A stretch of DNA of 64,000 bases from Anaerolineae bacterium (GCA_030950085.1 JAUZRW010000011.1:1-64000); one strand, 5' to 3'; counted from the stretch's first letter, positions 51,571 through 60,693 are shown. Program-made: numbers and translations. Notes: generated by a model not told the origin, from the sequence alone.

Positions 51571-51597
51571 GCAGGGGCGTACCCTCGTGTGCGCCCG
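51571..51597. repeat. GTAGGGGCG-family palindrome
   Basis: GCAGGGGCGTACCC...GTGCGCCCG between the S9 peptidase and TPR genes. Confidence 0.6.
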
Positions 51598-51651
51598 TTG
51601 TGGATAATCACGGGATGACACATGGGGCATCCCCTACAATTTATGCAATGC

Positions 51652-52416
51652 CTACACACTCGATTCAGGAAATGACTGCAATGGTTTGGTATCAGGCATG
51701 TCGCCCCTTTCCCCTACGGATGACAGAGGATTACCGCGCACGGATTGCGATGATGTCTCACGGCATCCGCCCATATCATGCAGCATATTTTGGATTTCAG
51801 CACTCAGTACGCCACCCTTTTTTACGAAGAAACAGAGGGCATTACGTGCTTGTTCCTTTTTGCCAATCGCAGAATAGGCACACCCTAAGACAACATATGA
51901 GCGCCGATAAGTCGAATCTTTGTTTATCGCAATCGTCAAATCGCGGATAGCCCCTTTATAATCTTTGAGGTGGCAACGCACCAAACCACGATTATGATAG
52001 GCACGAGAAAGTTGCGGATTATGGTGGATAGCACGTGTAAAATCACCATAAGCAGCACGATATTTCCGCAATTTTATGAGTATCACACCGCGATTATTAT
52101 AGGCATCGACATAGCCATAGGTGATAGCGCGAGTATAGGCGACGACTGCTTCCTTAAAATCGACCATCCGCCGCCGAATATCACCATGAACATAATGAGC
52201 ATACCCACTTTGAGGGGATAGTTGGATAGCGCGTCTAATGTCTGCAAGCGCCTCTTTAAGTTTCTGTTGGCGAGCATACAGTTGAGCGCGATAAATATAC
52301 CCTTCAATATCATCAGGGATTTGTTCGATGATAGCAGTAAATACTTCAATACCACTGTCATAAGTTTTGTGTTCTAGTAAGCGATGATATAAATCTGCGT
52401 AGACGGATGTTGCCAT
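51652..52416 (-). CDS. Tetratricopeptide-repeat protein
   Basis: The 254-residue protein is a solenoid of about five to six TPRs (IEGYIYRAQLYARQQKLKEAL; SGYAHYVHGDIRRRMVDFKEA; VDAYNNRGVILIKLRKYRAAY; SRAYHNRGLVRCHLKDYKGAI; RRSYVVLGCAYSAIGKKEQA). The last 40 residues are non-repetitive and likely disordered. It has no signal peptide or membrane helix. TPRs mediate protein contacts; the partner is unknown. Confidence 0.9.
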   Translation of the reverse strand: MATSVYADLYHRLLEHKTYDSGIEVFTAIIEQIPDDIEGYIYRAQLYARQQKLKEALADIRRAIQLSPQSGYAHYVHGDIRRRMVDFKEAVVAYTRAITYGYVDAYNNRGVILIKLRKYRAAYGDFTRAIHHNPQLSRAYHNRGLVRCHLKDYKGAIRDLTIAINKDSTYRRSYVVLGCAYSAIGKKEQARNALCFFVKKGGVLSAEIQNMLHDMGGCRETSSQSVRGNPLSSVGERGDMPDTKPLQSFPESSV

Positions 52417-52695
52417 AAAGATTATCCTGCCTAAACAAAAACGAGTCGAAATTACGCCTATTATAATTCATATTATGTGGATAGAGTGTTAAGATTTGGT
52501 TAGCGTCTTATTCACCAACAATGAAGTAATGTTTCGTGTGAATAGCGATTTTTCGTATTGAAAAGCTGAAAAATATTACAAAGTCGTTAGGGATTCAGCG
52601 ATTCGACAACCTCTTTTGTAACAGGGTATGGTATGCTTCAGGCATAATCTCAATCATTCCACAAACTTTTCTTAATTTTACGCACAATAAATTAT

Positions 52696-52794
52696 TGTAG
52701 TACACGACCAAAAAAGTTTTTATGTAGGGGCGCAAGGCATTGCGCCCGAAAAACACAAATCTAATCATCAAGAATTAAATTGGTCAAGTAGTAG
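52696..52794. mobile_element. MITE-like element, copy 2
   Basis: Nearly identical over 99 bases to 9898-9996, including the central GTAGGGGCGCAAGGC palindrome (52724-52747) and the inverted GACCAA/TTGGTC ends. Confidence 0.8.
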
Positions 52795-52880
52795 TACATC
52801 ACCAAAAAAGTTTTTAAGGTTTGGTAGGGGCGACAGCGTGCTGCGCCCAATCTTCAAGAATTAAATTGGTCGAGTAGTAG
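52795..52880. mobile_element. MITE-like element, shorter diverged copy
   Basis: ACCAAAAAAGTTTTTAAGG ... AATTAAATTGGTCGAGTAG with an altered palindrome (52824-52848). It directly follows copy 2. Confidence 0.65.
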
Positions 52881-52925
52881 ATATTGCATAAAAAGTAACC
52901 TTCGATATATTTTTAGAATTCCGTC

Positions 52926-52953
52926 GTAAGGGCATAGCGCGCTGTGCCGCTAC
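52926..52953. repeat. GTAGGGGCG-family palindrome
   Basis: GTAAGGGCATAGCG then CGCTGTGCCGCTAC, a close relative of 22884-22911. Confidence 0.65.
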
Positions 52954-52980
52954 AAAAAGAGATTTTATTTCCAATTTTGC

Positions 52981-54006
52981 TCAGGGTCGCCATGCTGGAA
53001 ACAGATAATCCCCTGTGCCATCCGTGACACGCCATACTGTGTCGTTATTGATAACACGGACAAAAATATGCCATTGATTGCTTGTCGTATATGCCATCCA
53101 TGCGACAAAGTTGCCATCAGGAGACCAAACCTGCCCCACAGCAAGCGCTTCATTATCGAAGGCACGTTGATTACTGCCATCTGCATCCATCATATAGAGC
53201 CGCACCTCACCCGATACAAAATCAGCATCGCGTTCTGAGGCAAATACGATTTGATTGCCATCGACTGTCCACACCGGACGGGTATCATCAGCTTCATTAT
53301 CAGTCAGTTGCGTGATTTCATCGCTGGCAATATCTAAAACATAAATATTTTCATTGCCAGCTGCATCACTCGAATAGGTGATTTTTCTACCATCAGGCGA
53401 CCATGAATGATACCAATCGCGTGCTTGACTGCGTGTGTGGCGCGTGGCATTGCTCATATCAAAATCGGCATCTATCGCAATCGTATACAATTCAAGATTA
53501 AAATCACGCACCGATGCCCATAATATCTGCGTCCCATCCGGCGACCACAACGGGTCCCAATCAAATTGTTGCTCACGAACCAGTAACATCATGGTTTCTA
53601 TCGCAGTGAGAGCGCGTAAGTCGCCTGTCTCTACATTAATTTGTGTGGGCGCTAATTCATCAACAGCAAGCCGATTAGATAAAAAGTTAATGACCGTGCC
53701 GTTAAATGACCACGAACTGAATGCATCCACGGCATCACTATCATCTTGTGTCAAATTCAGTATGTCGCCAGCCGAGTTGAGCAACAGGATGTCCCATGTC
53801 CCCTCACGATTGCTCATCAAGAGTAAGTCACTCGGCGGCGGGGCATAATCACGCGCAACGACAGTCGTAGAATTTTCATCCGTTGTACTATCACCGAGTT
53901 CTAAGGGCGCATTCTGCACTCGTTGATTGAGCCAACCCATGAACAAAGCCGCAATGACAATCACACTCAAAATTAGGGTTAACATTAAGCGACGATAACG
54001 CTTCAT
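52981..54006 (-). CDS. Membrane-anchored TolB-like beta-propeller protein
   Basis: The 341-residue protein has an N-terminal membrane helix (about 7-26, LMLTLILSVIVIAALFMGWL) and a propeller of WD40-like PD40 repeats: WSPDGTQILWASVRD, WSPDGRKITYSSDAAG, WTVDGNQIVFASERD and WSPDGNFVAWMAYTT. The propeller is outside the membrane by the positive-inside rule. Such domains bind proteins or glycans; no enzyme motif is present. GGAG precedes the ATG. Confidence 0.88.
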   Translation of the reverse strand: MKRYRRLMLTLILSVIVIAALFMGWLNQRVQNAPLELGDSTTDENSTTVVARDYAPPPSDLLLMSNREGTWDILLLNSAGDILNLTQDDSDAVDAFSSWSFNGTVINFLSNRLAVDELAPTQINVETGDLRALTAIETMMLLVREQQFDWDPLWSPDGTQILWASVRDFNLELYTIAIDADFDMSNATRHTRSQARDWYHSWSPDGRKITYSSDAAGNENIYVLDIASDEITQLTDNEADDTRPVWTVDGNQIVFASERDADFVSGEVRLYMMDADGSNQRAFDNEALAVGQVWSPDGNFVAWMAYTTSNQWHIFVRVINNDTVWRVTDGTGDYLFPAWRP

Positions 54007-54033
54007 AGCTATTCTTCTCCGAAATTTTCCATA

Positions 54034-54181
54034 TTAACGTGAATTTTGCTTAAGGATTTCGCCGAAAATGCGAGGTCACAAGAGGTCACAATACGTTGTA
54101 GAGGTGCAATGGATTGCGCCCTTACGCCCGAAAATCCATGATTTGCCGAAAAAACACGTTTTCTGTGCTTATCCAAAACTC
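54034..54181 (+). repeat. 'TTAACGTGAATTTTG' repeat family, copy 2
   Basis: It contains a GTAGAGGTGC palindrome (54098-54125) and a shared tail GATTTGCCGAAAAAACACG. It fills most of the 395-base gap before the secreted-protein gene; the rest holds promoter-like TATAAG and TATAAT hexamers (near 54258 and 54310). Confidence 0.7.
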
Positions 54182-54401
54182 AAGTATATTATGTCGCAAG
54201 TTGCGAAAAATAAATAAGTGTTAAGGTTCTTGGATTGTGTATGATGTGTATCTTGTGTATAAGGCAGTTTTCGGTCAATATAGATACAACTTTCACACTC
54301 GTTTTTTCGTATAATGGAGTGTACAAGCGAAAGGTGCTTGTCGGTATATTTGGCAACCGATGTAATGCCATCAAAATCTAATTGGATTATGGAGTAAACA
54401 G

Positions 54402-55472
54402 ATGAAATACCGTTCGTTGCTTCTCATTTTTGTTGTTTTGTCGCTGATGATTGTACCAGCAACAATTAGCGCACAAGATATGCCAGACATGGGTTTTTGC
54501 TTTGGCTTAGACGAAGCCGATTGCACAGCCCTTGCCTCGGCATGGGATAATATGGATAGCTTGGTGGAAGCCGATTCCTCATTCACAGTGGACTACGAAG
54601 TGGCTTTCTTGATGTCCGGTCTATCAGAAGATTTACCCTTACCACTACCAGAAGGCTCTACCGATTTATTGGATAGCGCAAGCAGTGTAGTTTTCAACTC
54701 TAGCGGTGCGATTGACCTTGTTCTGGATGAGAATGGTGAACCGCAAGCACTTGGCGCAGTGCTGGATATTGAATTTGGTGAAGCGGATAGTGAACTGGAA
54801 ACCATCCCTATCGAAATCCGCGTAGTTGATGGATACCTCTATCTTCTCAACCCAGAAACCGAAACATGGGTCGGTCTCGACCTTGAGGTTGCTGCAAGTG
54901 ATGATGGACTGATGGCAGGATTAGAAGGACTTCCATTCAACCCGATGACGGGTGACTTTGACATGAATCTGCTGGATGAATTACCGGATATGTCCCAAAT
55001 GGGTGATATAGATATTGAAGCCTTACTCGCCTTACCCGGCTTGATAAGCCATGTGCGCGAGGGGGATGATTTCATTTTCACCATTGATTTCACAGCTTTG
55101 GCTGCCTTGCTAGAACCAGAAAATGCTGACTTATTTGAATCAATCGCTGGCGCACTAGCCATGGCGGACCAAAATATCGGCTTCATGTTCGTGATGCTGC
55201 CGTCTATGCCCTTTGAAGAAGGCTCGTTGACGATTGTTCAGCATGTCGATACGGACTTGAATATTGTCGATAGCGTGGATATCAGCTTGGCATTGAATGT
55301 CAACCTCTTGCAATTCATGGGACAAGTGGATGCAGAACCGATTATCATCAATTTCGATTTTGCAGTAGCGATTAGCAATATCGGCTCGGCTCCGGTGGCT
55401 GTTGCTCCGGCAGATTTTGAAGAAATCGACGTTGAAGATTTGTTCGACTACTTCGACGACTTAGACATCTAA
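54402..55472 (+). CDS. Secreted hypothetical protein
   Basis: The 356-residue protein has a signal peptide (MKYRSLLLIFVVLSLMIVP, cleaved near SAQ-DM) and an acidic mature part rich in Asp, Glu, Leu and Ala. It has alternating beta strands (FTVDYEVAFLM, VVDGYLYLLNPETETWVGLD) in the style of LolA/LppX-like lipid-binding folds, but I cannot assign a family. The C-terminus is very acidic (EEIDVEDLFDYFDDLDI). It may bind lipids or membrane cargo outside the cell. Confidence 0.7.
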   Translation: MKYRSLLLIFVVLSLMIVPATISAQDMPDMGFCFGLDEADCTALASAWDNMDSLVEADSSFTVDYEVAFLMSGLSEDLPLPLPEGSTDLLDSASSVVFNSSGAIDLVLDENGEPQALGAVLDIEFGEADSELETIPIEIRVVDGYLYLLNPETETWVGLDLEVAASDDGLMAGLEGLPFNPMTGDFDMNLLDELPDMSQMGDIDIEALLALPGLISHVREGDDFIFTIDFTALAALLEPENADLFESIAGALAMADQNIGFMFVMLPSMPFEEGSLTIVQHVDTDLNIVDSVDISLALNVNLLQFMGQVDAEPIIINFDFAVAISNIGSAPVAVAPADFEEIDVEDLFDYFDDLDI

Positions 55473-55516
55473 TTACAAGGTGTTTTTTGTCGTAATCTGA
55501 CAAACGATGCTTATCG

Positions 55517-55546
55517 AAACGGGTTGAAACATTTCAGCCCGTTTTT
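55517..55546 (+). terminator. Terminator of the secreted-protein gene
   Basis: AAACGGGTTGAA pairs with TTCAGCCCGTTT (one T-G pair) around a 4-base loop, then T5. It lies 45 bases after the stop codon. Confidence 0.75.
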
Positions 55547-55652
55547 GATTCTAGGGTGCATTGACTGTTCGTGTCTATCGCCCACTTGACCCTTTAACAT
55601 GAATAGGCTAGGCTAACGCACGTTGATTATCCCGACAAGGAGTGCAGTTAGT

Positions 55653-56600
55653 TTGGCAATAGAGCAACCATCCCACACCTCATTTAGCCTCTTGCAAATG
55701 GGCTTGAGCATCTACCGAAAAACCTTCAAGCGCTTGCGTCCGGTGCATTTTGCGCTTCACTGGTTGCTGCTTCATACATGGATTCCTTTTCTCGAACAGA
55801 CACAAAATTTCTATACCATGCCCGATGACCCCTTCTGGTTTCGCGTCGAATTGCTGACTCAGCGTCATGAGCCGGAAACAGCCCACCATCTACAACGCTT
55901 GATTCAGCCGAAGATGACTGTCTTGGATGTCGGGGCGCATGTCGGTTATTACTCGCGCATGGCTTCTAATATTGTGCAAGATGGGCGTGTCATTGCCTTT
56001 GAACCGCATCCTCGTAATCATGAGTATTTGACACGTAATGTCGGCAAGCGCAGCAATGTCACCATTTTGCAAGTCGCCTTAGCAGAAAAAGAAGGGACTG
56101 CCGAACTCTATGATTATTTGATGATGAGTGCCTCTGGTTCGCTGCATTATGATGAGCGTATCCGCGATGTACAGATGGCTCAGGTCAGTACATTAGATGT
56201 CGCACCCCGTATTGACAAAGATTTTGAACCGAAGATCTATACTGTTCGCACTGCCCCGATAGATAGCCTCATGGATGAATTGGGAATTACGAGTGTCGAT
56301 GTCGTGAAAATGGATATTGAAGGCGCGGAACTCGGTGCCTTGCGCGGCATGGCACGGACTATCGAAAATTCGCCCAATCTCGCCCTTGTGATGGAATATA
56401 ATCCGCTCGGTCTCGAAGCCTTCGACTGTGACCCACTCGCTGCATTACAAGAAGTGCGCGACATGGGCTTTACGAAAATGTCTGTTATTGAAACCGATGC
56501 TTCGCTGACGGATTACACATCGGATACGGTGGGTATGGCAGACCTCACGCGCCGCCTCATGCAAAATATGGGCGTGGTGAATATGTTATTCACGAGATAG
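55653..56600 (+). CDS. FkbM-family methyltransferase
   Basis: The 315-residue enzyme has the FkbM SAM-binding region (MTVLDVGAHVGYYSRMASN, VIAFEPHPRNHEYLTRNV, VALAEKEGTAELYDY) and the motif VDVVKMDIEGAELGALRGM. FkbM enzymes O-methylate polyketides, sugars or lipids. The TTG start is chosen since AAGGAG lies ten bases ahead; a TTG 30 bases upstream has no ribosome-binding site. The substrate here is unknown, but the neighbouring glycosyltransferases suggest a glycan. Confidence 0.88.
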   Translation: MAIEQPSHTSFSLLQMGLSIYRKTFKRLRPVHFALHWLLLHTWIPFLEQTQNFYTMPDDPFWFRVELLTQRHEPETAHHLQRLIQPKMTVLDVGAHVGYYSRMASNIVQDGRVIAFEPHPRNHEYLTRNVGKRSNVTILQVALAEKEGTAELYDYLMMSASGSLHYDERIRDVQMAQVSTLDVAPRIDKDFEPKIYTVRTAPIDSLMDELGITSVDVVKMDIEGAELGALRGMARTIENSPNLALVMEYNPLGLEAFDCDPLAALQEVRDMGFTKMSVIETDASLTDYTSDTVGMADLTRRLMQNMGVVNMLFTR

Positions 56601-56696
56601 ATTTTTCGGGTCTATTCAGCTATCCGTGAGATTTTTCGGATAGACAGAAGCCTGTCCCTACAAATAATGATTGTTGAACTGTAGGGGCGTTATATA

Positions 56697-56856
56697 TCAC
56701 GTCCGCGATAGCACAAGTTTATGCTATCAATGACGAATGGAATCGCTTTATATTAATTGGAATCCCTATCATGATTGCGATTACGACGGGAATCATAGCT
56801 TATCGCCATGTTCGTGGTTTATGGATTGCGATAGCTTGTTTAACAAAGTATCTATG
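56697..56856 (+). pseudogene. Possible remnant of a membrane-protein frame
   Basis: The plus strand reads AQVYAINDEWNRFILIGIPI and then MIAITTGIIAYRHVRGLWIA before a TGA inside the 90-bp repeat. It has two hydrophobic stretches and no good start. It may be a decayed gene cut by repeats, or a chance frame. Confidence 0.3.
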
Positions 56857-56923
56857 ATGATGCTCTAACGCCTGTCTCACTTTGCAATTTTGTGTGAGGC
56901 GCGGTAAAACCCCGAAAGGGGCT
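56835..56923 (-). repeat. 90-bp repeat with CCCCTTTCGGGG hairpin, copy 5
   Basis: Reads on the minus strand from AGCCCCTTTCGGGGTTTTAC to GTTAAACAAG. Unlike copies 2-4 it does not touch a stop codon of a current gene. Confidence 0.8.
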
Positions 56924-56989
56924 TATTTGACAGGCAGTGTTTATGCCGATGACAACCCTCTACACTCCGAAGCCTAGATATTGATAACT

Positions 56990-57571
56990 ATGAATGACCT
57001 TGAAACAATCTTAGATTTTGACACAGAAGAACTCAGTACCAATCGGGCTGGGAAATTATCATCTTATCAACGGACAAAGTTGGAGCGCAGCCGACTTCAC
57101 TCGCTGTTTGTCTTGATTTTGATGTGTGCCTTTGTAGTAGTCGTCTTGATGGTGGGCTTATTTTTTGGGGGCATTATACTAGCAATTTTTGGAATAACAG
57201 CTTTGCTTTGTGCGATTCTCGGCTTGGTTGAGTATTTTCTTGGCTATGATACTTACCGCCGTGACATCAACAGTGAAATTGCCAGTATTCAGGGGCAATT
57301 ACATTATGTGCGGCGAAGTAACACAATTTTAGGTATCGAAACCCATCCATCTGCTATTCGGATAGGGGATGTATCGTTTTTGCTACTTGTGCATCAAGTT
57401 GAGGCTTTTCAGGAAGGCGATATTTATAGTGTGTACTATGCGCCGCGAACGCATACACTGCTTTCTGCCGAACGCATCATGCGTTATGACACACCTGACG
57501 AGATAGCAGACGAAGCCTATATAGCAGATGATATGCAAGACCATCGCCCACTATCACAAAGCAGAAAGTAA
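56990..57571 (+). CDS. Hypothetical two-helix membrane protein
   Basis: The 193-residue protein has a cytoplasmic start, two adjacent membrane helices (about 40-60 and 62-85; LFVLILMCAFVVVVLMVGLFF and ILAIFGITALLCAILGLVEYFL) and a soluble C-terminal beta-rich domain (GDVSFLLLVHQVEAFQEGDIYSVYYAPRTHTLLSAERI) that resembles the YcxB/DUF2207 style of membrane-proximal domain, without a firm match. The ATG is preferred to a TTG nine bases upstream. Function unknown. Confidence 0.65.
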   Translation: MNDLETILDFDTEELSTNRAGKLSSYQRTKLERSRLHSLFVLILMCAFVVVVLMVGLFFGGIILAIFGITALLCAILGLVEYFLGYDTYRRDINSEIASIQGQLHYVRRSNTILGIETHPSAIRIGDVSFLLLVHQVEAFQEGDIYSVYYAPRTHTLLSAERIMRYDTPDEIADEAYIADDMQDHRPLSQSRK

Positions 57572-57925
57572 CCTAACGTGAATTTTGTTTAGTATTTATC
57601 CAGCTATCCATGAGGAATGCCTAACGCAAAGGCGCGAAGAGGCAAAGACGCAAAGAGTTTTGAACTTGAATCTCTGTGTTCTTAGTATCCTCTGTGGTTC
57701 AAATTATTCTGAGTTCATGGATAGGTGAGCTGTTACTTTGATTAAGGATTTCATCGAAAGTACGGTTTATAAAAAGTCATAGTCCGTTGTAGGGGCGCAA
57801 TGTATTGCGCCCTTATGCCCGAAAATCCATAGTTTGCCGAAAAAACACATTTTCTGTGCTTATCCAAAACTCAGGTTAATCTAGTCTTTAGCGTACTTAG
57901 AATCTCATTTTTTGGGCTTTTCCAT
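57572..57925. other. Intergenic region with two repeat units
   Basis: 57576-57720 is a TAACGTGAATTTTGTTTAG and AACGCAAAGGCGCGAAG repeat; 57737-57873 is copy 3 of the TTAACGTGAATTTTG family, with a GTAGGGGCGCAATG palindrome (57789-57816). No gene is seen. Confidence 0.55.
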
Positions 57926-58480
57926 CTACTCTACAACCTGAATCGTAATGTCATAATCGCCCGCATTGGGAATACTCACCCAGAAACCGCGTACCAATTG
58001 ATACGGGCAATCGCCATCTGTGATGAAATCAAGTGCCATGCGAACGGTTTTTGCTGCATCATCACGCCTATAATCCATGATGTCATAGCGTGCGACACAA
58101 CCGACCCCACGCGACCACAAGCCTGCTAAGATGTCACCTTGCGTAAAATCAAAGGGATGCCGTAGTACCGGACGACGACACAAGCCGGCATTATCGGCAA
58201 GGTCATAGAAGCGAATATGCTCTTCGGCACTTCTCAAGATAAACACTTGTCCGGCAGCATCCCACGCCGCTTCAAAGCAAATCCCACTGAGAATCGGCAA
58301 CACATCTTGTAGATTATTTGGCAATGATGTCGTGGATGGCGTATCGACGGCTGCTACAGGGGTGATTGATGGGATAACAACGCTGACAGTTGTTGGCATG
58401 ACAGACTCCGATATTTGACTGCAACCTGTTAGCCATATCATAGTAATCAATACTATGCGAATCATAACTTTTGTGGGCAT
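57926..58480 (-). CDS. Lipoprotein of unknown function
   Basis: The 184-residue protein has a lipoprotein signal peptide (MIRIVLITMIWLTGC, lipobox LTGC near residue 20). A Thr/Ser/Pro-rich linker (30-50) leads to a small domain with paired Cys residues (SGICFEAAWD, NAGLCRRPV, GVGCVARYD, DGDCPYQL) that probably form disulfides outside the membrane. Two ATGs are possible; the upstream one has its AGGAG too close. I cannot assign a family. Confidence 0.7.
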   Translation of the reverse strand: MPTKVMIRIVLITMIWLTGCSQISESVMPTTVSVVIPSITPVAAVDTPSTTSLPNNLQDVLPILSGICFEAAWDAAGQVFILRSAEEHIRFYDLADNAGLCRRPVLRHPFDFTQGDILAGLWSRGVGCVARYDIMDYRRDDAAKTVRMALDFITDGDCPYQLVRGFWVSIPNAGDYDITIQVVE

Positions 58481-58767
58481 CTCCTGAACAATAACTTTCA
58501 GTCATCAATTCATTTATTATACTGCATGTTTCCTTCTTCATGTTTCAATTCAATCATCTACAATTATTGCTTAACCATTGCGAACAATATTCGCGCTACC
58601 ATCTCGGCTACGTATGTGGGGACTCTTTCTTGTATCACGCTCAACACTATCCTCTACTATCACAGACCTTCCAACTGATACCCACATTTTTTTCACAGAC
58701 TTGCCCCTCAGTTTTGCCTCAAGTACAATGCAGCCCAATTACTGTCACCCATAGTCTGCCATCATCC

Positions 58768-59904
58768 ATGACCCGAATTTTATTCATTGCGTCGCTGCAT
58801 CATCCACAGCAATTACAAAAAGACCGTGCCATTGCCAAGCAAACAGGGCAGCCATCACCGCTATTCCCGAATAGTACCTCGACTCATTTTTGGGAGAAGG
58901 CGCTGCGGAAACGCGGCTATACAGTCGATGTTTTTTGGCGTAATTTGTCGGGATTCGGGAATCGAGATGTGCAGTCTCTAAAAGCTGATGTCTATACCGA
59001 ACGCCTGACACCAAGTCGCATTTTGAAAGCGTTAAATCATCGCTTGCCGTATGCGCTAAATCCTGATTTACGACGACGGAATGCCTTACTCGTGGACTAT
59101 GCGCGGCGTTTTCAGCCTGATTATTTGTGGATATTAGGCGATAATCGTGTGATTCATGCTGACACACTATCCCAAATCAAAGCCGAATTGGGGTGTCGTA
59201 TTATTTATTCGACAGGCACATCGCCGATTGTCTTTTCGCACGCTATCGAACGCCAAGCCGCCGAACTCTACGACCTTGTGATTGTCAACGATTATTATCA
59301 TGGGATTCAGTGGCTAGAACTCGGCGCAAAAAAAATGACCTGTTTACCATTTAGTGCCGTTGACCCTGATTTTCATCAACCAAAACAGCTTTCTGACAAA
59401 GAGCGAGAATCATTTGCCTGTGATGTTAGCTTTGTGGGGACATTATTGCCGACGAAACTCTACCGCGAACGAGTGGATGCACTAGCAGCACTTTCTGAGT
59501 TTAATGTCGGTATTTGGACTGTGCATGATGTTCCTGATAGGCTGAAATCTCATTTGCGTGGTTATGCACTCGGCGAAACCATGCTGCGCGTTTTATCGGG
59601 CGCGACGATTAGCCTCAATGTGCATGGTGATTTTATGCGCTATGGTGGCAATATGCGTCTGTTTGAAGCGGCAGGTGTCGGGGCATTTCAGATAAGTGAT
59701 AACCGTGTCGGTATCCACGAATGGTTCACAGTCGATGAACACTTAGTTGTCTATGATTCGCTGGATGATTTGCGCGAAAAAGTGCGTTATTATCTGGCAC
59801 ATCCACAAGAACGCCAAGAAATTGCGACAGCAGCACGCCAACATGCCTTGCAACATCACACTTATGACCAGCGTTTAACACAATTGGAACACGATTTACC
59901 ATGA
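58768..59904 (+). CDS. CgeB-like glycosyltransferase
   Basis: The 378-residue GT-B protein has the CgeB/DUF3880 plan: MTRILFIASLHHPQQLQ start, a Rossmann half with FQPDYLWILGDNRVI, and a C-terminal donor half with VSFVGTLLPTKLYRERV, FMRYGGNMRLFEAAGVGAFQISDN and a terminal helix. It likely adds a sugar to a surface polymer or glycoprotein. The ATG at 58768 is chosen over upstream starts whose translation is not conserved in style; there is no obvious ribosome-binding site. The next gene overlaps its stop codon by four bases. Confidence 0.8.
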   Translation: MTRILFIASLHHPQQLQKDRAIAKQTGQPSPLFPNSTSTHFWEKALRKRGYTVDVFWRNLSGFGNRDVQSLKADVYTERLTPSRILKALNHRLPYALNPDLRRRNALLVDYARRFQPDYLWILGDNRVIHADTLSQIKAELGCRIIYSTGTSPIVFSHAIERQAAELYDLVIVNDYYHGIQWLELGAKKMTCLPFSAVDPDFHQPKQLSDKERESFACDVSFVGTLLPTKLYRERVDALAALSEFNVGIWTVHDVPDRLKSHLRGYALGETMLRVLSGATISLNVHGDFMRYGGNMRLFEAAGVGAFQISDNRVGIHEWFTVDEHLVVYDSLDDLREKVRYYLAHPQERQEIATAARQHALQHHTYDQRLTQLEHDLP

Positions 59905-60590
59905 CTCAACCCAAATATCATCTGAGCGATATTTTTAATCCTGATACAGCGCATCCTGATGAATCGCACTCCGTACAGATACGTTATATCCCCCGTGAAG
60001 CGCATGTATTAGAACTCGGTTGTGCGACAGGGTATATGTCGGGTTATTTGGAGCAAGCATTGGCTTGTCATGTAACAGGCTTAGAGTATGACCCCGAATC
60101 GGCGGCGATTGCAAGCGAACGCTGTAGCGAAGTGCATGTCGTCGATTTAGATGAAGCCGATGCGCTATCTGTGGCGAGTCAGAGTGCGCCTTATGATGTC
60201 TTATACGCGGCGAATGTATTGGAGCATCTCAAATATCCTGAGCGTGTTTTACAAGAGGCTTATCATCTGTTGAAACCGAATGCCCGACTCATTGTTGCCT
60301 TGCCGAATATTGCCAACTGGCAATTTCGCTACCGATTGCTACGCGGTATTTTTGATTATGAAGATTACGGCGTGATGGATAAAACGCATACGCACCTATA
60401 CACTGCAAAAACAGGGCGCGAACTATTGCAATCTCAAGGTTTTCAGGTTGATGAGATGCAAATTGCAGGGAGCTTATTGCAACATTTACTGAATCGGCTG
60501 GCACGGCGCTTCAATCGCCCTCTGCCAAAGCCCATCTTAGCGGGGCTATTTGCCTATGAATTGATTTATATCGCCCACAAGCCTGCTTAA
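59901..60590 (+). CDS. Class I SAM-dependent methyltransferase
   Basis: The 229-residue protein has motif I VLELGCATGYMSGYLE, motif II VTGLEYDPESAAIA, YDVLYAANVLEHLKYPERVL and PNARLIVALPNIANW, the pattern of Methyltransf_11/23 enzymes near glycan genes. ATGA overlap with the CgeB-like gene shows translational coupling, so it probably methylates the product of that transferase. Confidence 0.85.
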   Translation: MTQPKYHLSDIFNPDTAHPDESHSVQIRYIPREAHVLELGCATGYMSGYLEQALACHVTGLEYDPESAAIASERCSEVHVVDLDEADALSVASQSAPYDVLYAANVLEHLKYPERVLQEAYHLLKPNARLIVALPNIANWQFRYRLLRGIFDYEDYGVMDKTHTHLYTAKTGRELLQSQGFQVDEMQIAGSLLQHLLNRLARRFNRPLPKPILAGLFAYELIYIAHKPA

Positions 60591-60650
60591 GTATTCATTA
60601 TAATTGTGTAAAATCGTGACCTTCGCTATTCCCATTCAAGAACAAAGTGC

Positions 60651-60656
60651 TATAAT
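60651..60656 (+). promoter_or_regulatory. Extended -10 promoter of slyD
   Basis: TGCTATAAT with TATAAT at 60651-60656. The predicted start is only about eight bases before the following hairpin. Confidence 0.5.
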
Positions 60657-60669
60657 TTGCTCATTGAAC

Positions 60670-60693
60670 GCGCCGCATATTGAGGCGCTTTTT
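60670..60693 (+). terminator. Hairpin with T-run upstream of slyD
   Basis: GCGCC and GGCGC flank a 9-base loop, followed by T5. It may end the methyltransferase transcript or attenuate slyD. Confidence 0.6.

Larger units (their letters stand above)
52417..52980. other. Intergenic region filled with repeats
   Basis: No gene is seen in 564 bases. It holds the second MITE-like element (52696-52794), a shorter relative (52795-52880), and a unit beginning AAAAGTAACCTTCGATA (52890-52975) that matches 22850-22940. Confidence 0.6.
56601..56989. other. Intergenic region with repeats and a frame remnant
   Basis: It holds palindromes of the GTAGGG family (56634-56662 and 56681-56705), a hydrophobic open frame remnant (56697-56856) and copy 5 of the 90-bp repeat. 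No intact gene is seen. Confidence 0.5.

Noticed and set aside
9086-57816. CRISPR array made of the recurring GTAGGGGCG palindromes
   Set aside because: Copies are scattered with irregular spacing of kilobases, there are no spacers of constant length, and no cas gene is present.
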